DNA of 64,000 bases from Paraburkholderia sp. BL25I1N1. Lineage in GTDB: Bacteria; Pseudomonadota; Gammaproteobacteria; Burkholderiales; Burkholderiaceae. The position numbers and the translations under genes were made by a program. A model generated the notes under the pieces. That model had not been told where the DNA came from, did no database searches, and saw only the letters and a program-made list of their open reading frames with translations. The stretch is from contig NZ_PVZB01000004.1 of the NCBI RefSeq assembly GCF_003002025.1, positions 346,313 to 410,312 on the forward strand. Reading direction: 5' to 3'. Shown here piece by piece: positions 57,130 to 64,000 of this stretch. Each line of letters starts with the position of its first letter. Within the stretch, counting starts at the first letter, position 1.

Positions 57130-58059
57130 CTATTGCCGAGTGAGCATTAGGTTCAGGTTCTGGACCGCGGCGCCGGATGCGCCTTTGCCAAGATTGTCGA
57201 AAACCGCGGACAGCAAGATCTGGCCGTGCTCCACGTTATGAAAAACGCTTAGGTGCATGTTGTTCGTGCCGTTCAGCACTTGCGGATCCAGATGTTTCAA
57301 GGCGCTCGATTCGTGCAGCGGCGAGACTCGTACGTGAGTCTTCTCTGCATAGTGGCGTGCGAGGCATGTGTGCAACATGGCGCCAGCCACGCCGGTTGCG
57401 AGCAGCCGCGACGCCAGAGGCACCGTTAGCACGATGCCCTGGCGGAACGCTCCATACGCAGGGACGAAAATGGGACGCTGCGCGAGCCCGGCGTGCTGCT
57501 GAATCTCCGGCGTGTGCTTGTGCGCGAGTTCCAGGCCATAGACCTGGTACGAAGACGCGTTGGCGGCTCCCGGCCCCTCATGTTCCTCCACGCCGGCCCG
57601 CCCGCGGCCGGAATAGCCGGATACCGCGTGAATGCTGATCGGGTAGTGATCCGGTATGAGCCCAGCCTGCACCAGCGGATGCAGCAAGCCGATCGCGCCG
57701 GTCGGATAGCAACCGGGATTGGTGACCCGGCGTGCACTCGCAATGAGCTCCGCCTGTCCCGGCGTCATTTCCGGAAAGCCGTATGTCCAGTCCGGATTGG
57801 TGCGGTGCGCGGAGCTTGCGTCGATCACTCGGACGGCAGGATTGACAATGGCACCGACTGCCTCGAGCGCGGCGGCATCGGGCAAACAGAGGATGGCGAT
57901 GTCGCAGGCGTTGATGGCTTCCGCGCGACGCCTCGGATCTTTGCGGTCCGTATCGCCAAGCGTGAACAGCCTGATGTCGGTCCGGTTGCGCAGCCGTTCG
58001 TGGATTTGCAAGCCGGTCGTGCCTTGGTCGCCGTCGATGAAAACAATGGGGGAATTCAT
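57130..58059 (-). CDS. argC: N-acetyl-gamma-glutamyl-phosphate reductase (short type)
   Basis: A 309-residue reductase of arginine synthesis, NADPH-dependent. N-terminal [14 protein letters not shown] is the nucleotide loop, [19 protein letters not shown] holds the catalytic cysteine, and [14 protein letters not shown] is typical of the short (type 2) enzymes. It stands alone here, divergent from a LysR regulator rather than in an arg operon, so it may be an additional or regulated copy. Confidence 0.92.
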   Translation of the reverse strand: MNSPIVFIDGDQGTTGLQIHERLRNRTDIRLFTLGDTDRKDPRRRAEAINACDIAILCLPDAAALEAVGAIVNPAVRVIDASSAHRTNPDWTYGFPEMTPGQAELIASARRVTNPGCYPTGAIGLLHPLVQAGLIPDHYPISIHAVSGYSGRGRAGVEEHEGPGAANASSYQVYGLELAHKHTPEIQQHAGLAQRPIFVPAYGAFRQGIVLTVPLASRLLATGVAGAMLHTCLARHYAEKTHVRVSPLHESSALKHLDPQVLNGTNNMHLSVFHNVEHGQILLSAVFDNLGKGASGAAVQNLNLMLTRQ

Positions 58060-58189
58060 ACGCGGGAATACTCCTGTGACTTTGGGTGGTGCCCAGTGGA
58101 ACGAGCCCCTATGTTCCTCGGACAGCTAGAATAGAGAAAGTTGAATTTCACAACCTGAATATTCAGTTTTTCTGAATCTGGACGCCGAC

Positions 58190-59074
58190 ATGCGAGAGAT
58201 CAGCCTGGACCGTTTGCGCACCTTGGTCGCCATTGCCGACCGTGGTTCATTTGCCGATGCGGCGCGTGCACTGCACCTGGCGCCGCCGACGGTCAGCCTC
58301 CACATCGCCGAACTCGAAGACCGTATTGGAGCGCCGCTTCTGTCACGCAAGCGCGGGCACGTCAGGCCGTCGGCGATCGGAGAGGTGCTGGTGGAGCGCG
58401 CACGTCGACTGCTGGCCGACGCGGAACAGGCGCTAGACGATATTCAACGCCAGGTGCAGGGGCTCGAAGGACGCGCGCGGCTCGGTGCGTCGACTGGCGC
58501 GATCGCGCACCTGTTGCCGCACGCGCTCGAGGGGCTGCGCCAGCGTCATCCCGGCATCGACATCCAGATTGCCGTGCTCACTTCGCAGGAAACGCTGTCC
58601 CGGCTGGCGGATGGAACGCTGGATGTCGGGCTGGTCGCGCTGCCTCAGCCGCCGGTGGCGGGACTCGTGATAAAGCCTTGGCGTCGCGACCCGGTGATGG
58701 CCTTTGTGCCGGCGCATTGGCGGTCCCCGGCCCGCGTCACGCCGGGATGGCTCGTCGCCCAGCCGCTCATTCTCAATGACGCAACCACGCGTCTTTCTCG
58801 CCTGACGGCAGAGTGGTTCGCTGCCGGCGGACACCATCCTGCGCCGCGCATCCAGCTCAACTACAACGACGCGATCAAGAGTCTGGTCGCGGCCGGTTAT
58901 GGCGCCGCGCTGTTGCCTCATGAGGCCACTACGCCATTACACGACAAACGCATTGTCATGCGCCCGCTGCGCCCGGCGTTGTGGCGGCGGCTCGGCATTG
59001 CCCATCGTGCGGGGTACGTCGAGCGTTCCACGCAACACGTGCTCGATGTGTTGTGGGATCTGCGATTGGCGTAG
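58190..59074 (+). CDS. LysR-family regulator next to argC
   Basis: A 294-residue LysR protein: HTH in SLDRLRTLVAIADRGSFADAARALHLAPPTVSLHIAEL, and an effector domain with ASTGAIAHLLPHALEGLR and PHEATTPLHDKRIVMRPL. The 130-bp divergent gap to argC contains an AATATTCAG-type AT-rich stretch; LysR proteins usually control a divergent neighbour, so arginine-linked control is plausible but inferred. Confidence 0.9.
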   Translation: MREISLDRLRTLVAIADRGSFADAARALHLAPPTVSLHIAELEDRIGAPLLSRKRGHVRPSAIGEVLVERARRLLADAEQALDDIQRQVQGLEGRARLGASTGAIAHLLPHALEGLRQRHPGIDIQIAVLTSQETLSRLADGTLDVGLVALPQPPVAGLVIKPWRRDPVMAFVPAHWRSPARVTPGWLVAQPLILNDATTRLSRLTAEWFAAGGHHPAPRIQLNYNDAIKSLVAAGYGAALLPHEATTPLHDKRIVMRPLRPALWRRLGIAHRAGYVERSTQHVLDVLWDLRLA

Positions 59075-59471
59075 AAGTCGCCATTTGCCGCTTTTAGCTC
59101 GTTCTCATTGGTACTTGGCTGGCCTCATGCACACCACGACGAAGGAATGGCCGGTTCGTAGAAATTTGGCTGACCGAATCGGGTCGACCTAAGCCGGACG
59201 CTGTGGGACTCAGTACGGCCAATAAGGGATCTATGCCGACGTCAAAAGAGTCGCTGACAATCCCGCGCGCTTCAAATTCCAGGCGCCAGACCGGATGCGA
59301 AATCGCCTTGCCCGAAGGCCCCCACTCACCAGGCGTACAATCCTCTGACAATATCGGGCGCCACATCTATTTTTGGGGCGGAGCGGTCAATGGCGCTTGG
59401 CGATACACGCCCCAAGAACCGCCAACCTATAGGCCGGGCGATTTCGTGTCCGGCAGCGGAGGACAAGTGAC
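59075..59471. other. Intergenic region before the GGDEF gene
   Basis: No gene is supported in these 397 bases. Short frames here have no recognisable protein pattern. No promoter can be called. Confidence 0.6.
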
Positions 59472-60665
59472 ATGCCCGCTCAGATATCGCCCAATCAACT
59501 CGTTCAATTGATCATCCCGGGTGTCACGACGGTCTTTTCACTCGGTTTTGCCTGTGCATGGATCTACGATAGACGACTGCGCTATCTGCGCCTCCTCGCC
59601 GCTTCATTTGTCGCTTTCGCAGTCGGCTCGGCAGTGCAGATCTGTCACCTGCCGGATGAGTGGCGATTGAATGCGCTTATATCGGCAACGTTTTATGTGC
59701 TAAGTATTCAACTGTTGGCGGAAGGTGTTTTGCGCAGGGCGGGGCTTCATTTGCGGCCGGCGACGCATGCGTCGATGTTCGCGCTGGTGTTGGGGGGCAT
59801 CTATTACTTCTCCTTCGTGACGTCGAACCTACTCGTGCGCGTCTACATTCTGAATCTCAGCGCCGGGTTGTTGATGATGTTTGCCGCGGTCCGTTTCAGG
59901 AAACGCTGCAATGGCCGCACCATTAACCGCGTTCTTCTCTGGGTGCTGCTGATCTTCGGCGCCAGTTTTTTCATCAGGACGCCGCTCACTACGATCCAAC
60001 CCTTGCCGCATAGCGCTGCGCCGTTCGCGCGAACTATTTTCTGGGTCTTGCTACAGTTGTCGCTCGCCCTGATGGGCGCTGTGTTGGGGCTCGTGCTGCT
60101 GGCCGCAGCGATGTCGGACGTGATCGACCGGCTGACTCTCGAACGCGATCTCGACTCGCTCACGGAAACGTTGAACCGGCGCGCGTTTGAACGCCTGGCG
60201 GGCCGCCGCGTCGCGGACAAGCGAAGCTATCCGCTCGCGCTGGTCGCTTTCGACATCGACAACTTCAAATCCATCAACGACCGTTACGGGCATGCGGCCG
60301 GCGACGCGGTGCTGCGCCAGTTCGCCGCAATCCTGCGCGCTGCGGTGCGCGAGAAAGATGTGGTGGCACGCATCGGCGGCGAGGAGTTCGTGCTTCTGCT
60401 TCCGGGCGCCGACGACAAATTCGCGTTTCAGATCGCAGAGCACTTGCGCATCATGCTGGAATCTTCACGCTTCGATGAGATTGAGGCTACGCTTTGCGTC
60501 ACGACGAGTGCCGGTGTTGCCCGGTACCGGCCCGGCGAGGCGGTCGGGGCGTTGCTGATGCGCGCCGATCACCTGCTCTATGCAGCGAAGCGCGCGGGGA
60601 GGAACCGGGTGGTCGCGGAACCGTTAGGTCAGACGTGGGATGCCCCCGAGCTTGATATCGTGTGA
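59472..60665 (+). CDS. Membrane-bound diguanylate cyclase (GGDEF)
   Basis: A 397-residue protein with about seven membrane segments in the first 220 residues and a GGDEF domain at about 225-385: DSLTETLNRRAFERL, FDIDNFKSINDRYGHAAGDAVLRQFA, and the active-site loop IGGEEFVLLLPGA. The GGEEF form is compatible with activity. It should make cyclic di-GMP. No phosphodiesterase domain is fused. Confidence 0.92.
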   Translation: MPAQISPNQLVQLIIPGVTTVFSLGFACAWIYDRRLRYLRLLAASFVAFAVGSAVQICHLPDEWRLNALISATFYVLSIQLLAEGVLRRAGLHLRPATHASMFALVLGGIYYFSFVTSNLLVRVYILNLSAGLLMMFAAVRFRKRCNGRTINRVLLWVLLIFGASFFIRTPLTTIQPLPHSAAPFARTIFWVLLQLSLALMGAVLGLVLLAAAMSDVIDRLTLERDLDSLTETLNRRAFERLAGRRVADKRSYPLALVAFDIDNFKSINDRYGHAAGDAVLRQFAAILRAAVREKDVVARIGGEEFVLLLPGADDKFAFQIAEHLRIMLESSRFDEIEATLCVTTSAGVARYRPGEAVGALLMRADHLLYAAKRAGRNRVVAEPLGQTWDAPELDIV

Positions 60666-60812
60666 TCGCCCGAAGGCCGGCGCATCAATGCATCGGACTC
60701 CGAGGGGCCATGTACGGTCGTCCGACATCGAATTCGACAAAACAATTGAACGTCTGCCCCATTCGGTCAACGGACCGTCATAGACTCTCAGCACCGTTCG
60801 CCGGGGCACGAC

Positions 60813-61592
60813 TCACCACTCGATCTTCAATGGCTCGCCGCGCAGCAGGGGCAACAAGCGATCGCCGACGCCAAGGGCGGTGAAGGCCGAAGCCAGCTCG
60901 TCAGAGCTTTCGGTGTTGTGCTTCCAGCCTTCGTTATGCACCGCCAGGATCTTCGCATTAGGGAAGGCATGGGCGGCAGACAGTGCGTCGTTGCTGTCCA
61001 TCGTCATCTGGAAGCGCCCGCGTGGCTCTGCGGCGCCGGCAAAGACAATCACCACCTTTGGAGAATATCGACGGGCAACTTCGGCAGTGCCCTCATACCA
61101 GACCGTATCGCCGGTCACATAGACCGCGTCGCCTGCTTCCTTTTCTCCCAGCAGAAAACCAATGACGTCGCCTGAATACGGCTCGATTCCCACCGGGCCA
61201 TGTCGCGCCGGCGTCCCGGTAATCAGCAATCGCCTGCCGCCCGGACCTTCGATCATTTCTGTTTCGAAGGGTGCCAGGCCCAAGGCGTTGCCGCCCAGAC
61301 GCGCCTGCCCGGACAGCGTCGTAAAGGTCGTTTTCGCGGTCGGCAAGATTGTGCGCCCCATTGTATCGAGGTTATCGAAGTGATGATCGTGGCTGAGCAA
61401 CACGGCATCCAACGATCCGGTTTCCTCGATGGTGAGCGCCGGACCGGTGGTTTTATGAAACGTCACGGGCTTGCCCGGATATGGCTGGTAAGTACCTGGT
61501 GGATCAAAGGTCGGATCGGTTAAAAGCCGAAAGCCACCTACCTCTATCAAAGTGGTTGGTCCGCCAATCAGGGTAATAGTTGCACCAGTCAT
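60813..61592 (-). CDS. MBL-fold metallohydrolase
   Basis: A 259-residue metallo-beta-lactamase-fold protein with the metal-binding motif LLSHDHHFDN (HxHxxD-like) near residue 70, GTPARHGPVGIEPYSGD and VYVTGDTVWY. It resembles UlaG/NAPE-PLD-like hydrolases. Start at ATG 61592 (MTGATITLIGGPTTLIEVGG) is the natural one; the frame continues upstream without support. Confidence 0.88.
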   Translation of the reverse strand: MTGATITLIGGPTTLIEVGGFRLLTDPTFDPPGTYQPYPGKPVTFHKTTGPALTIEETGSLDAVLLSHDHHFDNLDTMGRTILPTAKTTFTTLSGQARLGGNALGLAPFETEMIEGPGGRRLLITGTPARHGPVGIEPYSGDVIGFLLGEKEAGDAVYVTGDTVWYEGTAEVARRYSPKVVIVFAGAAEPRGRFQMTMDSNDALSAAHAFPNAKILAVHNEGWKHNTESSDELASAFTALGVGDRLLPLLRGEPLKIEW

Positions 61593-61769
61593 CACAGCGT
61601 CCAATGTCGAAGTGGGAATGCGGAGATTATGGCGGCTTGAGTCTCCGCGCGGCACTCCCCACATTCGTTCAGCGGATGCTCAATTTCGCACAGATATACT
61701 CGGTGCCGAACTGGTCCGCGCGTGAACAAGTTGCTCGCAAACGACATGCGCGCGGTGACGCAGCAGGAT

Positions 61770-62654
61770 CTATTCGATCAGTTCACGCTCGCTGGAAAAC
61801 AGGTTCATTAGAAAATCGACGACCGTTTTGGTTGCGAGGTTAGTGACGCCATCGCGGCGAATCAATAGCCAAAGTTCCCTGGATGGTGGCGCTTCCTTCA
61901 TCGAGCAAAGCACTAAGGTTGCATCACTGCGCCCGATAAAGTGAGGCAACAGGGCGACGCCTGCGCCGGCACGGGCCGCTGCCGCCTGCATCACCTGACT
62001 ATTGCTTCTGAACGCCATACGGGCGCGTGGATAGGTTTCACTGAGCCAGATGGCCTCCGGCAAGTGGGCGTTGGCATCGTCAAAGCCGACGAATGTCGGG
62101 TTTTCGCCGGCTGCCAGGCGTCGCCTCCAGTCTTCCAATGAATAAAAACCGAAACCGAGCACGGCCGCGCGCTTTGCGATGACCTCACCGTCAGTTGGCC
62201 GCCCGAACCGCAGCGCAATGTCGGCCTCGCGCCGCTCGAGGCTTACAGCCCGAAAATCGGTAGCAAGATCTACATCCAGAGTCAGATACGCAGCGGTCAA
62301 ACCGGCCAGTTTCTCGACAAGAAAACATTGGGCCAAACTTGGCGGGGCATTGACCCGCACCAGCCCGCTCGGCACCTGCGGTTCGCCGCCGCGTCCGAAT
62401 CGCGCTGCTGCCGCTTCCATCTCGCTCGCAGGCGAAAGCGCGCGCACGCCGGCCGCAGTCAGCACATAACCATCGGGGCGACGCTCCACCAATTTCTCCC
62501 CTAGCGCTTTCTCAAGCGTCTGAATGCGCCGGGAAATGGTCGCATGGGAAAGCGATAGCGCCCGGGCCGCCGCTGAAAGGCTGCCATAACGGGCCAGAGA
62601 CACAAAAATGCGGATGTCTTCCCAAGCGAACGATGTGCGAATTTGATCAGCCAT
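61770..62654 (-). CDS. LysR-family regulator next to SDR
   Basis: A 294-residue LysR protein. The helix-turn-helix is AWEDIRIFVSLARYGSLSAAARALSLSHATISRRIQTLE, and the effector domain includes READIALRFGRPTDGEVIAKRA and GAGVALLPHFIGR. It is divergent from the SDR gene at 62805, across a 150-bp gap, which is the expected control pair. Confidence 0.92.
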   Translation of the reverse strand: MADQIRTSFAWEDIRIFVSLARYGSLSAAARALSLSHATISRRIQTLEKALGEKLVERRPDGYVLTAAGVRALSPASEMEAAAARFGRGGEPQVPSGLVRVNAPPSLAQCFLVEKLAGLTAAYLTLDVDLATDFRAVSLERREADIALRFGRPTDGEVIAKRAAVLGFGFYSLEDWRRRLAAGENPTFVGFDDANAHLPEAIWLSETYPRARMAFRSNSQVMQAAAARAGAGVALLPHFIGRSDATLVLCSMKEAPPSRELWLLIRRDGVTNLATKTVVDFLMNLFSSERELIE

Positions 62655-62804
62655 TGTCGGATAGTGGCGAATGGTTCAGCGACGACATGCCGATTAGCAT
62701 GAGCCCCTGGATTGGAAATAGCATCTGGCGATGCACAGACGGCGGCTTTGACATTTGCTCAACGCAAGTGGCTCAAAGCTCCTCAAAGGTGAAAAGGATA
62801 CGTC

Positions 62805-63548
62805 ATGCGTGAAGGGATCAAGGGTAAAGTCGTTCTAATCGTAGGAGGCGCCGGCGGGATAGGCTCGGCCGCGGCGAAAGCGTTAGCTGCAGACGGCGCA
62901 ATCGTTGCTGTTGCGGATATAGATCCAAACCGATCGGATTTATTGGTCCGGCACATTCTTGCCGAGGGCGGCGAAGCCAGGCGATACGACGTCGACGTCA
63001 CCCGAAAGAAAGACATCGAGCTGGTTGTTAGTGCCGTCGTCGCTGATTTCGGGAAGCTCGACGTGTTAATCAACAGCGCGGGTGTCATGCTGATCCGTCC
63101 AATGGTCGAGGTGAACACGGAGGAATGGGAAACCACGATCGATTTGAACTTGAAGGGGACCCTCTGGGGGATCGGCGCTGCGTTGCCGGTGTTCTTGCGA
63201 CGAGGCTTTGGCCATGTAATTAACTTGGGCTCGGTGCATGGATTGAAGGTGTTCTCACCGGGTGGTGCCGTGCATTCCGCATCCAAGTTTGCGATTCGAG
63301 CGCTCTCGGAAGGCTTGCGCGCCGAGATGGCCGGCTATCCGATCCGCGTGACCTCGATCACGCCCGGTGCGGTGGACAGTGGTATTCAGAACAAAACCAC
63401 CGGGACCGACAGCGCGCGTATTCTGGAAATCTACAAAAAAGCGATTTCTCCAACTGCCGTGGCGCGCGCCATTACCTTCGCCATCGAGCAACCAGTTGAT
63501 GTCGACATCAACGAAATCGTCGTACGTCCCACCGCTCAATTACTGTGA
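62805..63548 (+). CDS. SDR-family oxidoreductase
   Basis: A 247-residue classical short-chain dehydrogenase: cofactor motif VGGAGGIGSAAAKAL (TGxxxGIG variant with Val-Gly-Gly), INSAGVMLI, and the active site with VHSASKFAIRAL (Ser, with Ala-Ser-Lys in the YxxxK position where the expected Tyr is replaced by His). The Tyr is not seen at VHSASK, which is unusual and may affect activity. A CCTCAAAGG-type site precedes ATG 62805. Substrate unknown. Confidence 0.88.
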   Translation: MREGIKGKVVLIVGGAGGIGSAAAKALAADGAIVAVADIDPNRSDLLVRHILAEGGEARRYDVDVTRKKDIELVVSAVVADFGKLDVLINSAGVMLIRPMVEVNTEEWETTIDLNLKGTLWGIGAALPVFLRRGFGHVINLGSVHGLKVFSPGGAVHSASKFAIRALSEGLRAEMAGYPIRVTSITPGAVDSGIQNKTTGTDSARILEIYKKAISPTAVARAITFAIEQPVDVDINEIVVRPTAQLL

Positions 63549-64000
63549 TTCTGTATGTCCGTCAAGCAATGACGGTTTGAGCCTTTCATCGCTCGGTTCA
63601 AGATGCGGACAGTTGCAACGGCGACTCTTTGCTAATAGCCATTGGCAATGGCTGTGCCGAAAACTCGCTTTTGCTCCGGAGGACCAAGCACAGGTTGCGA
63701 AGCCTTTAGTTAATGTAGCGCAATAGACGGTGGGATTCGTGTAATGCCGTCTTATTCGCATCGGCTCAGGAGCTTTGGCTGCGCGTTGACGACCGGCCGC
63801 TTTCGGGAGGCGAAATGCCAATGACCGCTTTGCGGCGATGAGTTCGAAGCGCGGATGGACTCAGCCCGACCCATACGAGTCGTTCAGATTCGACTCACCA
63901 ATGTCCGCTCATAGGGCGGCACGGGACGATCAGTGCCGAAATCTTGTAGTTGTGCCCGAAGAGCAAAATTTGGCCACGCCTTGTGAACGTCAAGCGATAG
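63549..64000. other. End of window without a supported gene
   Basis: No frame in these 452 bases resembles a known protein. A low-complexity or decayed region is possible. The sequence continues beyond the window. Confidence 0.5.

Noticed and set aside
59203..59511. A 102-codon frame before the GGDEF gene
   Set aside because: No recognisable protein features; it overlaps the GGDEF start in another frame.
27036..64000. A second guaA-end repeat marking the right island border
   Set aside because: I did not find a convincing copy of the guaA 3' end by eye.

Overview
The window looks like a chromosomal segment of a beta-proteobacterium of the Burkholderia/Paraburkholderia group. It is GC-rich, carries the canonical tsf-pyrH-frr-uppS-cdsA-dxr-rseP-bamA-skp-lpxD-fabZ-lpxA-lpxB-rnhB gene string, has the ppsR/ppsA divergent pair, and encodes a DUF4148 protein typical of Burkholderiales. 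I see no rRNA, tRNA, CRISPR array or intact insertion sequence.

Core part (1-27,035): translation factors (tsf end, frr), UMP kinase, isoprenoid and phospholipid synthesis (uppS, cdsA, dxr), envelope biogenesis (rseP, bamA, skp, lipid A genes with fabZ), rnhB, an rRNA methyltransferase, ppsR/ppsA, an NfeD/SPFH membrane pair, smpB, ratA/rnfH-like genes, a DMT exporter, and guaB/guaA for GMP synthesis. A 9-bp tandem repeat lies between qmcA and smpB.

Accessory part (about 27,040-53,540): directly after guaA there is a decayed tyrosine integrase with a palindrome in front of it, so this looks like an old island at the guaA 3' end. Its main theme is copper/thiol stress. It holds a complete bufferin RiPP operon (bufA-bufB-bufC, with a broken doxX) and a second copy in which bufA and doxX are intact but bufB and bufC are fused and destroyed by a deletion. 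It also has two ECF sigma-factor/NrsF anti-sigma pairs and a third orphan nrsF that lacks conserved cysteines. Other genes include a periplasmic thioredoxin with a CcdA-like protein, a DsbD/ScsB-like reductase with a DUF1223 protein, a peroxiredoxin-like protein with a changed active site, an HD-GYP protein, a small DUF4148 secreted protein, a patatin lipase and a DoxX-DoxX-NADH dehydrogenase fusion. Two TetR modules with GST and peroxiredoxin genes flank the set, one partner in each being decayed.

The most interesting signal is regulatory. I read eight exact copies of GTAACC-N16-CGAA, all in this accessory part. Seven are correctly oriented upstream of bufA1, bufA2 (two tandem), thioredoxin-ccdA, HD-GYP, DUF1223-dsbD and DUF4148; the eighth overlaps the start of the second sigma gene. 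This is the promoter form I recall for the SigF (NrsF-controlled) sigma factor of Caulobacter. Together these define a compact predicted regulon: a metal-binding peptide system, periplasmic disulfide reduction and a c-di-GMP phosphodiesterase-like protein under one sigma factor.

Right part (about 53,600-64,000): an Amj-family flippase, two GNAT acetyltransferases, a chloramphenicol-phosphotransferase-like kinase, a GFA enzyme, type-2 argC with a divergent LysR, a GGDEF protein, an MBL-fold hydrolase, and a LysR/SDR divergent pair. The last 450 bases hold no gene I can support.
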